Source: CAMLKC01 sp035493555 (lineage in GTDB: Bacteria > Patescibacteriota > Saccharimonadia > Saccharimonadales > Saccharimonadaceae). From it: a stretch of DNA of 14,010 bases. The stretch covers positions 1 through 14,010 of the forward strand of contig DATJIC010000038.1 of the NCBI GenBank assembly GCA_035493555.1, read 5' to 3'. The translations under genes and the position numbers were made by a program. The notes beneath the pieces were generated by a model. It did no database searches, was not told the DNA's origin, and was given only the letters and a program-made list of their open reading frames with translations. Position 1 is the stretch's first letter. Each line of letters begins with the position of its first letter. This document shows positions 1-7,207 of this stretch, one piece after another.

Positions 1-487
1 AAAATATATTGCGATGGGTAATACGTTGTTGTATATTACGTACATAGATTATGGGTCGCACAATGTACCTTTTACGACATTAGATATAGTAAACAAAGAC
101 GACTATTCATACGTCTCGTTTTACAACAAAATACGCCAATACCACTTAAATAGGGTTACGGCTTTGTTAGTAACACTCACATTAACTTAGTGTACGTAAC
201 TTATGCCGCACGGCTGATACACAACACCGGCTTGCAGGCTTTTGGCATATCAAGGTACTTCTGAAAGTACGCGTGCACGCGTACTGCTCATCAAATAGTT
301 TTCCACACATTTGCTTTTTTGTTTGTTTGATTTTTTTATATTACATAGTTTCGTATAGTTTTTTGACTTTTTTGCTGTTTGCATTTTTAGTAACTATATT
401 GCCCTACTCCCTTCTATCCCCTGCATTTTCGTCTATTTGCTATTTTGTTTATTAGGTATTTTAATATAGTTTTTATTGTCCAATTCC
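1..487. other. AT-rich intergenic region with palindromes, no convincing gene
   Basis: This stretch is clearly richer in A and T than the roughly 50% GC genes beside it, especially at 300-480, which has long T runs on the plus strand. Neither strand has an ORF with a ribosome binding site and recognisable protein character; the one 60-codon ORF (273-455 plus) is a low-complexity Phe/Leu/Tyr-rich product of the T runs. Visible structure: a perfect 20-bp palindrome at 266-285, a 6-bp hairpin GTACTT/AAGTAC overlapping it (255-270), a small GCCG-CA-CGGC hairpin near 210, and a one-mismatch DnaA box TTTTCCACA (299-307). No tRNA or known ncRNA fold was recognised. Confidence 0.6.
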
Positions 488-536
488 AAAATAGAACAAA
501 AATAGAACACTTACCCAAGAGAGAAAAGAAGTGCTC
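488..536 (-). terminator. Intrinsic terminator of the dcw operon
   Basis: On the minus strand, 13 nt after the ftsQ stop, GAGCACTT (529-536) can pair with AAGTGTTC (505-512) across a 16-nt loop. This gives 8 pairs, one of them G-U. A T-rich tract, TATTTTTGTTCTATTTT, follows (488-504). The tract consists of two tandem copies of the 11-mer AAAATAGAACA as read on the plus strand (488-509). The position at the end of seven co-directional genes fits a rho-independent terminator; the large loop makes it moderate rather than strong. Confidence 0.55.
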
Positions 537-549
537 GCCTTCCCACCTG

Positions 550-1485
550 CTAGCGGTAAAAGGCTTCGCCACTCACCCGAACATCTAGGTACTGCGGCGA
601 TTTACCGTGTGCCTTAAGCCAGCGCACTGCCCTTGCCATATCTTCTACCTGCTCCCCTACTCCACGGTCGATAGAGAGTTTTATTGGATAGCGGATACCA
701 TGAAGCTGCAGCGCTACCTGTCGGGTTGTTCCCTCGGGGATAATAACCTGAGTCACTGCAAACCCCTGCAGCTTTGTCAGCGCTACGGCACGGCCTACAA
801 AGCCAAGGAAGCGGTTACTGGCGATTGCCTGGCCAGCCTCTACCTGAATGCCGCTTTTATCAACTACCTGTACGGCAGGGGTAGTAAAGTAATTTCGGGC
901 AAAGGCCGTTCCGGTGTTATCAACGTATTGCTGCCTTCCATTAATTGTCCAACCAACGGTTGGCTCCCTAAGGGTGAGCACGAATGTCGACTTTCCAAGT
1001 CCGGCCGAGCCATCAAGCGTAATACCGGCAACTTCAGGGGCTTTTGCCTGGACGTACTGAACGAGATGATTAGTGTCCGTCATAAAACGAAGACGCTCCA
1101 GCGGCTGCGCTGAAAGATACGAATCGATGAGCGTGGCATAGGTAGTATCAAGCTGGATGGAGACATCGGTCGCACGAACAACAGCACCCGCCGTAAACTG
1201 CGAGACAAGAAAAAACAGCACACCTGCACTGGCAAGAACCAAAAGCAACGTAGCCCCGATATGCCGGCGCTGGCGCGTTAGTTCGTGAGCCTGTGCTCGC
1301 GGAGATTTGATCTGCGCATTTAGCTCGCCCGGGCTGGTTATCTGCGACGAAGTACTTCCCGTAATAGTCCGGTTACGGCGGAATGTGTAACGCTCATCAA
1401 AATCATCTTTACGTTCCTCATCGCGAAAAGCCGCCTGACGGCGCCGAGGAACATCCGTTTGTTTTTTTCTTGAAAATAGCGCCAT
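550..1485 (-). CDS. ftsQ: FtsQ/DivIB-like cell division protein
   Basis: A bitopic division protein of 311 residues that would sit in the cytoplasmic membrane and link the early and late divisome. Residues 1-76 are a long, charged, Arg-rich cytoplasmic tail. One transmembrane segment follows at about 77-97 (ATLLLVLASAGVLFFLVSQF), then an extracytoplasmic part with POTRA/FtsQ character. The last residues, PQYLDVRVSGEAFYR, match the family ending of the 'YIDLRVPGRVYYK' type. The start was chosen at the ATG encoding MALFSRKK; an ORF extension to 1578 overlaps the end of murG and reads as a shadow. No Shine-Dalgarno sequence is visible, but TACAAT lies 10 nt upstream of the ATG (1496-1501), so a leaderless internal transcript is possible. 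It is the last gene of the cluster, 28 bp after murG. FtsQ sequences diverge strongly, so the call leans on topology, C-terminus and context. Confidence 0.82.
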   Translation of the reverse strand: MALFSRKKQTDVPRRRQAAFRDEERKDDFDERYTFRRNRTITGSTSSQITSPGELNAQIKSPRAQAHELTRQRRHIGATLLLVLASAGVLFFLVSQFTAGAVVRATDVSIQLDTTYATLIDSYLSAQPLERLRFMTDTNHLVQYVQAKAPEVAGITLDGSAGLGKSTFVLTLREPTVGWTINGRQQYVDNTGTAFARNYFTTPAVQVVDKSGIQVEAGQAIASNRFLGFVGRAVALTKLQGFAVTQVIIPEGTTRQVALQLHGIRYPIKLSIDRGVGEQVEDMARAVRWLKAHGKSPQYLDVRVSGEAFYR

Positions 1486-1513
1486 TACTAGTGTTATTGT
1501 AACAGACTTATGC

Positions 1514-2668
1514 TTATTTTGCCGCACCCATAATGAGGCTTGCCATTTCCTCTGCCGCATCGGGCCGGGCAAACGCATGGAACTTTTTACTCATTTCGTT
1601 CAGCCGTTTAGGGTTTGCTAAAAGCGATGTAAGCATGTCGACTAAAAGCTGCGGGTTCGCGTTTAGCTCGTGGTCGTCAATTACCTCAACGGCACCGTTT
1701 TCGGCGTACACGCGCGCATTTTTTAGCTGATGGCCACCTGTAAGGAACCCGTTTGGAACAAGGATCGTTGGCTTAGCCAGCGCTGCCAGTTCCAAAATAG
1801 TCGTCGCGCCCGCACGGGTCACAACAATATCGGCAGTGCCCAGTAGCTCTGACATGCCGCCACTGATAAAATCGTGCAGCTGAAAGCGAGGATCGTTCTC
1901 GGGGGTAGTGGCCCGCAGCTCGTCGTACTGGCTCGTACCGGATATCAGCACCACGGATGTCATCTCAAGCAGAGCGTCCAGACGCTTTGCAACGGCGTCG
2001 TTAATGCGCCGTGCACCAAGGCCGCCACCCGTTACCACTACCAATGGTTTTTTTGGATCAAACCCCATGGCTGCCTTTAGCTTTTGCCGGCGTTCAAGAC
2101 TAAACGGCATAAATTCCTCGTTAATGGGGATACCAACATATTTTGCTATTTCACGGGGGTACGAGTAGAACTTGAGCGGCGCCCCGGTAGCAATTTTTGC
2201 CGCCCACTTGGCAAGTACGCGGTTAGTAAGGCCCGGGTGGGCGTCGGAGTCATGAATAACCAGCGGTATTTTAAGCACTTTAGCGGCCATGCCTACCGGT
2301 AAACACACAAATCCGCCCTTGGTAAACACAACATCAGGCCGCCACGAACGAAGCTTGATAAGACTCTGCAAAAAGCCCAGGCCAATTAAAAACGCATCCC
2401 GGATATTGGGCAGTACTATCGAAACGGGCCGGAGCAACTGGCGCCACAGCGGCAGGTCGTTGTACCGGCGCAGTTTGCCGGAAAAAATTGTCTCTACCGG
2501 AACCGAATCATCAAAATGATGCATAATACTGCGCGCCTGCGGCGCGAACTTACGGTCGCACCAAAAGCGGATCTCGACTGATTGGTCGCGCTTTTTAAGT
2601 TCGCGAAGTACCGCGACCACTGGTGTAACGTGGCCGCCCGAGCCCCCGCCGACTGCCAGGATTTTCAT
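1514..2668 (-). CDS. murG: UDP-N-acetylglucosamine--N-acetylmuramyl-(pentapeptide) pyrophosphoryl-undecaprenol GlcNAc transferase MurG
   Basis: Peripheral inner-membrane GT28 glycosyltransferase that adds GlcNAc from UDP-GlcNAc to lipid I to give lipid II. It has 384 residues, slightly above the usual ~355. The N-terminal glycine-rich loop GGGSGGHVTP (7-16) begins the lipid I-binding domain. FTKGGFVCLPVG (115-126) and HDSDAHPGLTNR (139-150) follow. The UDP-GlcNAc domain carries TGGGLGARRIN (213-223), TRAGATTILEL (284-294) and GGHQLKNA (311-318). The ATG is preceded by a strong AGGAG site at good spacing. The first 74 nt overlap the 3' end of ftsW in another frame, so the two are probably translationally coupled. 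No mraY lies in this window, so its lipid I substrate must come from a gene elsewhere. Confidence 0.96.
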   Translation of the reverse strand: MKILAVGGGSGGHVTPVVAVLRELKKRDQSVEIRFWCDRKFAPQARSIMHHFDDSVPVETIFSGKLRRYNDLPLWRQLLRPVSIVLPNIRDAFLIGLGFLQSLIKLRSWRPDVVFTKGGFVCLPVGMAAKVLKIPLVIHDSDAHPGLTNRVLAKWAAKIATGAPLKFYSYPREIAKYVGIPINEEFMPFSLERRQKLKAAMGFDPKKPLVVVTGGGLGARRINDAVAKRLDALLEMTSVVLISGTSQYDELRATTPENDPRFQLHDFISGGMSELLGTADIVVTRAGATTILELAALAKPTILVPNGFLTGGHQLKNARVYAENGAVEVIDDHELNANPQLLVDMLTSLLANPKRLNEMSKKFHAFARPDAAEEMASLIMGAAK

Positions 2669-3914
2669 AATTTCTCTCCTTATTTACCGAACCGTGAATG
2701 GTATACCGTGAAAGCTGGAACGCGAGCCCCAGTGCACCCGCAATAAATATCATGCTGGTACCACCGAAGCTAAGCAGCGGCAATGTTATTCCTGTAAGCG
2801 GAAAAACGCCAATCATTGCGGCTACATTCAATATAACATGGGCCGCTAGCCACCCAAAAACGCCCGCTACGGCCAGTTTCATCCATATATTGGTAAGATG
2901 GTCGGCTATTTTAAGCAGGCGCAGCAGCAACGCTGTAAACAGCGCCAAAATTACCGTCAGTCCCACAAACCCGAATGTCTCACCCATAATAGCGAACACC
3001 GAGTCGTTAATAGCCTCGGGCAAATAACCTGTCGCCTGCACGCTGTTGCCAATACCAACGCCAAGCAGCCCGCCGCTGCCAATGGCGATTTTGGCGTGGG
3101 TAATGTGATAGTTCGAGTCGTTGATATCCGACCCAGAGGTAGTGTCGCCACCAAAAAAGGTAATAACCCGCTCGATCCGGTGCGGCGCAATAATAATCAT
3201 CAATACTCCTAAAATAAATGCCGCGCCAAGGAGACCCAGCCCCACCTTTTTACTGACGCCGCCAACCGTCATCATTGAGGCGATAATGGCCAGCATAGAG
3301 ATGCCTGTCCCCATGTCTTTTTGCAGGACAATAACAAAAAATATAGCAACCAACACAAGAATACCCATGGGGATAAGCGTACGGTGGAGATCGTTCACGA
3401 TTCCCTGCCGGACGCGCATGCCCAAAAATCCTGCTGTAAATGCCAGCATGCCAAACTTTAAGAGCTCGGCCGGCTGCAAGCTCCCTAGAGGCCCAAGCTC
3501 AAACCAGCGGCAAGCGCCCAGGCTACACTGGGCAACGCCGGAGTGAAGCAGGTTTCCGGCAACAAACAAAACAGCACAGGCAATTAATCCACCCACCAAA
3601 ATCTTACCCGCGTTCCTTTTGATCAGCTCATAAGGTGTCAGTGCGAGCGCGACAAATGCCGCCAAAGCCAAAAGCAAACTGATGGTCTGCTTTATAAAAA
3701 AGTACATGCTGGTGTAATAGTCGGTACCGTACGCGTTATTAAGCACGTTTGCTCTTTGCGGCCCAATGGCATACATAATAATCAGCCCAAGCAGCATCAG
3801 AAGGCCCATATACAGCACAATCTGATAGTCGGGCCGGTGCCGGCGCACGACGGTCTGCGCCGCCTCCCCTGCCCTTTCTTTAAGCTGTTCGACCACCCGC
3901 ATAGTTTTAGACAC
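2595..3914 (-). CDS. ftsW: FtsW, SEDS-family septal peptidoglycan polymerase
   Basis: Polytopic SEDS glycosyltransferase that polymerises lipid II at the septum with its partner class B PBP (ftsI, just upstream). It has 439 residues with about ten hydrophobic segments from residue 31 on. Family motifs: LQPAELLKFG (146-155), QKDMGTG (198-204), GYLPEAINDSVFAIMGE (296-312) and LPLLSFGGTSMI (378-389). D304, in LPEAIND, is by family alignment the conserved essential Asp of the large extracytoplasmic loop. The start given is GTG. An in-frame ATG at 3902 (4 codons later, 4 nt after the small ORF stop) is a real alternative, because the GGGGGC upstream is only about 1 nt from the GTG. The last ~24 residues are Arg/Gly-rich and are encoded inside murG in another frame. 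They probably arise because no stop occurs there and need not matter for function. Confidence 0.94.
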   Translation of the reverse strand: MSKTMRVVEQLKERAGEAAQTVVRRHRPDYQIVLYMGLLMLLGLIIMYAIGPQRANVLNNAYGTDYYTSMYFFIKQTISLLLALAAFVALALTPYELIKRNAGKILVGGLIACAVLFVAGNLLHSGVAQCSLGACRWFELGPLGSLQPAELLKFGMLAFTAGFLGMRVRQGIVNDLHRTLIPMGILVLVAIFFVIVLQKDMGTGISMLAIIASMMTVGGVSKKVGLGLLGAAFILGVLMIIIAPHRIERVITFFGGDTTSGSDINDSNYHITHAKIAIGSGGLLGVGIGNSVQATGYLPEAINDSVFAIMGETFGFVGLTVILALFTALLLRLLKIADHLTNIWMKLAVAGVFGWLAAHVILNVAAMIGVFPLTGITLPLLSFGGTSMIFIAGALGLAFQLSRYTIHGSVNKERNYENPGSRRGLGRPRYTSGRGTSRT

Positions 3915-3999
3915 GCCCCCTGCTAAGGCCCCGGACTACTCCAATAAAACCTCGTGTAGCTATCTCTGTTGAATTGTGCGCTAGCTTAACATGTTTCAT
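3907..3999 (-). CDS. Candidate 30-residue small protein between ftsI and ftsW
   Basis: This ORF fills the whole ftsI-ftsW gap. Its ATG lies 2 nt after the ftsI stop, with AAGGG (the last codons of ftsI) at ideal Shine-Dalgarno spacing. Its stop overlaps the GTG-start version of ftsW and ends 4 nt before the alternative ftsW ATG. The product begins MKHVKLAHNSTEI and ends VVRGLSRGRV; it is basic (several Arg and Lys, one Glu) with a short hydrophobic patch GFIGVV. No family was recognised. It could be a genuine micropeptide, or a leader whose translation couples ftsI to ftsW. An ORF this short can arise by chance, so the call rests on placement and ribosome binding site. Confidence 0.4.
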   Translation of the reverse strand: MKHVKLAHNSTEIATRGFIGVVRGLSRGRV

Positions 4000-4001
4000 A
4001 G

Positions 4002-5756
4002 TTACCCTTTTGGCTGTAATTTCATATAACTTAGTAGCCAGTTAGAAATATCGGTAAAAATCGGCATGGCGTCCCGGCCTCCTTGGAGGTTCATATTTTT
4101 GCCGGATACTTGCACCATTATGACATACTTGGGGCCACTCGCCGCGCCTGATTCACCGCCAAACCCAAGATACGTACCGACCGTTTGGTTATCTACGTAG
4201 TGGCCGTTTTCGATTGTCTGCGAGGTTCCTGTTTTACCGCCAATGTAGTACCCTGGCTTATCTTTTCCGGCATAAAAGGCCGAACGGGCATCGTGGATCA
4301 TCTTACGCATCGTATCAGAGGTGGTGGCCTTAATCGCATTCGCCACCGACCCTTTAGACGCTGCCGGTGTGAACGCATCGCCATCGTCATTCATTGTGCC
4401 GGCAATAATGCTTGGCGTGTGGTAGGTTCCCCCATTAATCACGGCGCTAAAGGCGGCTCCTACCTGCAGCATAGTCACGTCCAACCCCTGTCCAAAGGCC
4501 ATGTTTGAATACCGCACCGCGTTTCCTTGCGGATCGCTAGGTGGAATAATTGTTCCGGCCTGCTCGTTCGCAAGCTCGATACCCGTTAACTGGCCCAGGT
4601 GCAGCTTATTGTAAAAATAATCATACATCGTGTTACGGGCAGCCAGCGTTATACTTTTGCCGTCGCCCAGGCGCTCGGCAACGGTCACAAACCCTGTGTT
4701 AAGCGAGTAGTTCAGCGCGTGCTGAAAGGTAATATTCCCCGTTTGGCCCTTTGTCGCGTTTGTAATCGTGGCATCATCAACCGTAATGTAGTCGGTGTTA
4801 TTGTAGGTCGACTCCGGTCCAACGGCACCCTTATCAACCCCTGTTGTCATGGTAATCGTCTTTATGTCCGATCCAGGCTCGTACGGAGCGCTAATGGTCG
4901 CATTGTTAAAGGCATCGGCGTTTTGCACCTTGTTATATTCGCTGGGATTATACGTGGGGAAATTCGCCATCGAGAGCACCTTGCCAGTCTGCGGGTCCAT
5001 CACCAGAACGCTACCATTGGTTGCGCCCGATTTTTTAAGGCCGTCGGCAAGTGCCTTTTCGGTATACGCCTGCACATTCCGGTCAAGCGTCATAACAACG
5101 TTTTCACCGTTTTGAGGAGGAATGTTGATATTTTTATTGCCAATGGTAAGCGGAACGTTACTGATATCGGTTACAGATTGGAGCAGCCCGTCTTTGCCAG
5201 TTAACCGGGCGTTCATGGCGTCTTCAAGCCCGTACTGGCCTTTGCCCTCATTATTAACAAAACCAAGTATCTGAGCTGCCAGCTTGCCCTCTGGATAAAC
5301 GCGCTGGCTTTCCTCCTGGAACCCTAGCCCCCTGAGGTTCTCTTTTTTCATCATTTCGGCCTGCTGCCGCGTTACCTTGGTGGCAAGAATCTGGTACCGC
5401 GAATCTTTCAGGCCAAGCAAACGGTCGAGGTTTGGCCTCGCGTTACCGCCTGCCACACGGTGGATAAGATCAATCATCTTTTGCGGTTCATCTACAATTT
5501 TTGGATCGGCAAACGCCGTATAAACCGCCTGGTTAAGTACCAGCGGAACGGGGGTCCCGTCGTCCATTGCGTAAATCTCGCCCCGCTTAGCGGGGATAAT
5601 CAGCTGTTTCAGCTGTTCGTTATTTGCCTGCGCAACGTAATAATCATGCCGGATGATCTGCAAATAAAACAGCCGCACGATAAAAATAGCCATAATGACG
5701 AGAGTCAGAATGGCGAGGGTTCGCGCGCGGCTGCCTTTTTTCAAATCTAGTTGCAT
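4002..5756 (-). CDS. ftsI: FtsI/PBP3-like class B penicillin-binding protein (peptidoglycan transpeptidase)
   Basis: Septal D,D-transpeptidase that cross-links the glycan made by FtsW. It has 584 residues: a short basic cytoplasmic start, one transmembrane anchor (about 13-35), the pedestal/dimerisation region with RGEIYAMDDGTPV (58-70), then the transpeptidase domain. The active-site triad is visible: SDIK with nucleophile S296 (within YEPGSDIK), SLN at 351-353, and KTGT at 508-511. S-D-I-K and S-L-N vary at the tolerated middle positions from the common STFK and SSN but keep the catalytic Ser, Lys, Ser and Asn. The ATG lies 6 nt after ftsL, with a weak TAGGGA ribosome site. Position between ftsL and ftsW favours the divisome role over an elongation PBP2. 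Confidence 0.94.
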   Translation of the reverse strand: MQLDLKKGSRARTLAILTLVIMAIFIVRLFYLQIIRHDYYVAQANNEQLKQLIIPAKRGEIYAMDDGTPVPLVLNQAVYTAFADPKIVDEPQKMIDLIHRVAGGNARPNLDRLLGLKDSRYQILATKVTRQQAEMMKKENLRGLGFQEESQRVYPEGKLAAQILGFVNNEGKGQYGLEDAMNARLTGKDGLLQSVTDISNVPLTIGNKNINIPPQNGENVVMTLDRNVQAYTEKALADGLKKSGATNGSVLVMDPQTGKVLSMANFPTYNPSEYNKVQNADAFNNATISAPYEPGSDIKTITMTTGVDKGAVGPESTYNNTDYITVDDATITNATKGQTGNITFQHALNYSLNTGFVTVAERLGDGKSITLAARNTMYDYFYNKLHLGQLTGIELANEQAGTIIPPSDPQGNAVRYSNMAFGQGLDVTMLQVGAAFSAVINGGTYHTPSIIAGTMNDDGDAFTPAASKGSVANAIKATTSDTMRKMIHDARSAFYAGKDKPGYYIGGKTGTSQTIENGHYVDNQTVGTYLGFGGESGAASGPKYVIMVQVSGKNMNLQGGRDAMPIFTDISNWLLSYMKLQPKG

Positions 5757-5762
5757 AGTTCC

Positions 5763-6113
5763 CTATTCGCCGACGTAATCCGTTTGAGATGGCTGCGTCA
5801 TGTTACGCGCAACGCTAGAGTTCTGGACGTTTTCAAGCGCGGTGAGACGTGCGTTTTCTACCTGGAGATCAGTCTTTTGGTTGTTAAGATCGGCGATTTT
5901 ACTGTCGATCTTTTGCGCTTCGTAGTCATAGCTGGTTGCACGGGTGGCTTGGGTTAAGTATATCAAACCAAGCACTGTAATCATAAGGGCGACAAGCACC
6001 GTATGGGTCACGGGGCCGAGTTTGACTGGCGAAGCAAAGCGTGTGGTATTTTGGTTGCGTCCCCAACTACCGGAGCTTCGACGGTTGAATTGTGTGCTTC
6101 GTGCGTATGACAT
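5763..6113 (-). CDS. ftsL: FtsL/DivIC-like septum formation protein
   Basis: Small bitopic divisome protein that would bridge FtsQ and the FtsW-FtsI synthase. It has 116 residues: a basic Arg/Asn/Ser-rich cytoplasmic tail (1-33), one transmembrane segment (about 34-56, VTHTVLVALMITVLGLIYL), then a heptad-like stretch rich in Glu, Gln, Asn and Leu (about 63-96) typical of the FtsL/DivIC coiled coil. Sequence alone cannot separate FtsL from DivIC; position between rsmH and ftsI is the standard ftsL place. No ribosome binding site precedes the ATG. The upstream sequence is A/T-rich with TATAAA only 3 nt before the start, so how it is translated is unclear. Confidence 0.85.
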   Translation of the reverse strand: MSYARSTQFNRRSSGSWGRNQNTTRFASPVKLGPVTHTVLVALMITVLGLIYLTQATRATSYDYEAQKIDSKIADLNNQKTDLQVENARLTALENVQNSSVARNMTQPSQTDYVGE

Positions 6114-6154
6114 TATTTTATATCTTGTTTATTTTTGTTTTGATTTGTCGTGGA

Positions 6155-6180
6155 GGTGCGTCCGCCTAAGCGGACGCACC
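6155..6180. repeat. Perfect 11-bp stem, 4-nt loop hairpin between rsmH and ftsL
   Basis: GGTGCGTCCGC (6155-6165) and its exact complement GCGGACGCACC (6170-6180) flank the loop CTAA. The stem is GC-rich and very stable in RNA of either strand. No T tract follows on either strand, so it is not a standard intrinsic terminator. On the transcribed strand it begins 7 nt after a 21-codon ORF and ends about 40 nt before ftsL. It may stabilise an upstream mRNA 3' end, mark a processing site or attenuate readthrough. Confidence 0.8.
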
Positions 6181-6187
6181 AAATCGG

Positions 6188-6253
6188 TTATTTAAAACGT
6201 ACAGTAACTTGCGTTTCTACTGATGCGTTTTGTACTGGAATGTGAATTGGCAT
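6188..6253 (-). CDS. Candidate 21-residue small protein between rsmH and ftsL
   Basis: An ATG-started ORF 28 nt downstream of rsmH with a strong purine-rich site, GGGAAGGGGC, about 9 nt before the ATG. The product begins MPIHIPVQNAS and ends TQVTVRFK, with alternating hydrophobic and polar residues that suggest a beta strand. Its stop is followed after 7 nt by the perfect hairpin at 6155-6180. No family was recognised. The ribosome site, which is better than that of ftsL, and the adjoining hairpin are the reasons to list it; chance remains possible at this length. Confidence 0.33.
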   Translation of the reverse strand: MPIHIPVQNASVETQVTVRFK

Positions 6254-6281
6254 GGTGTTTTGCCCCTTCCCTTTTTTTGTT

Positions 6282-7172
6282 TTATTTTTTCACTGCGACG
6301 CGAAGCTTTGCGCTTCGGGACCGCGGATTGTGAACGTCGTAAATATCCCCGGCAAGCGGTTTTTTGGTCAGTATATCCAGTTCGGCCTCATACCCGGCGT
6401 TTTTTTGTTCGCCAAAGTAGTGCTTTACCAGCCGGTCCTCTAGGCTATGAAAACTAATGATCCCGACTCGCCCGCCCGTTTTAAGGAGCTTGGGGAGTAA
6501 CGGCAGCACGTCTTCGACTTGCCGGAGTTCCTCGTTGACCGCAATGCGGAGAGCTTGAAAAGTACGCGTAGCAGGATGGATTTTTTTCCATTTGCCACGA
6601 TAATTTTGCTTTATCAGCTCAGCGAGATCTTCAGTAGTGTGGATTGGCCGGTGGGTAGTGATTGCTTCGGCAATGCGCCGCGCAAACCCCATCGGTTCCT
6701 CTCCGTAGGTCGTAATGATACGCGCCAGTTCATCGCGCGTTGCGGTATTAACCAACGTGTCGGCCGATACCTCTTGGCGACGATCCATACGCATATCCAG
6801 CGGACCGTTTTTTGTAAAAGAAAACCCTCGTTCGTGCTGATCGAGCTGTGGTGACGACACCCCCAAATCAATCAACACGAGATTAAACTGCTTCCCTTCT
6901 GTAACAAGCTGGCGTGCAGCTGCGACAAAGTCGGTATGCAATAATCTGACTCCTTTTTGTTCGAATTCGCTTAAATGACTAATTGCGTAATCATCGCGGT
7001 CGACCAAAACAGAGTCTGTGTAGTTTGTGGTTTTTGCTAAAACTTGACGTGCATGACCGCCGTAACCCGCCGTCAGATCGAGATAATTCTCGCCTGAAAT
7101 AGGCTTAAGCTGGTCAAGTGTCGCATCTAGCAAAACCGGAACATGATGTGGTGGATGTTCTTTGATACTCAT
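6282..7172 (-). CDS. rsmH: 16S rRNA (cytosine1402-N4)-methyltransferase RsmH (MraW)
   Basis: SAM-dependent methyltransferase that modifies C1402 (N4) in the ribosomal decoding centre. It has 296 residues, close to the family norm. Motifs: HVPVLL (10-15), the SAM-binding loop LDLTAGYGGH (31-40), IDLGVSSPQLDQHERGFSF (101-119), DMRMD (126-130), HPATRTFQALRIAVNEEL (199-216), ISFHSLEDRLVK (239-250) and NPRSRSAKLR near the end (282-291). It starts with ATG and has no Shine-Dalgarno sequence. A perfect TATAAT ends 10 nt before the ATG, so it is probably also transcribed from its own promoter with almost no leader. It is second in the dcw cluster after mraZ, but separated from it by an unusual 334-bp gap. 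Confidence 0.96.
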   Translation of the reverse strand: MSIKEHPPHHVPVLLDATLDQLKPISGENYLDLTAGYGGHARQVLAKTTNYTDSVLVDRDDYAISHLSEFEQKGVRLLHTDFVAAARQLVTEGKQFNLVLIDLGVSSPQLDQHERGFSFTKNGPLDMRMDRRQEVSADTLVNTATRDELARIITTYGEEPMGFARRIAEAITTHRPIHTTEDLAELIKQNYRGKWKKIHPATRTFQALRIAVNEELRQVEDVLPLLPKLLKTGGRVGIISFHSLEDRLVKHYFGEQKNAGYEAELDILTKKPLAGDIYDVHNPRSRSAKLRVAVKK

Positions 7173-7182
7173 CGATACTTTT

Positions 7183-7188
7183 ATTATA
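7183..7188 (-). promoter_or_regulatory. -10 element of a promoter for rsmH
   Basis: TATAAT on the minus strand, ending 10 nt before the rsmH ATG. No good -35 is found at 16-18 bp. The expected start site falls 0-4 nt from the ATG, which would make the transcript leaderless or nearly so. A 6-bp inverted repeat CGATAC/GTATCG (7173-7178 and 7202-7207) brackets the element and might be an operator. Confidence 0.5.
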
Positions 7189-7207
7189 CAATATAATTTT
7201 CGTATCG

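Noticed and set aside
273..455. 60-codon plus-strand ORF in the AT-rich left region
   Set aside because: Its Phe/Leu/Tyr/Ser-rich product is what T-rich DNA yields by chance, and it starts inside the 20-bp palindrome with no ribosome site.
1486..1578. Extending ftsQ upstream by 31 codons to the ATG at 1578
   Set aside because: The extension overlaps murG and reads as a shadow; the protein from the ATG at 1485 has the normal basic FtsQ-like tail.
2595..2700. Frameshift error at the ftsW-murG junction
   Set aside because: The murG start has a strong AGGAG site and intact motifs, and FtsW is complete before the overlap, so no correction is needed to explain either protein. It stays a check item.
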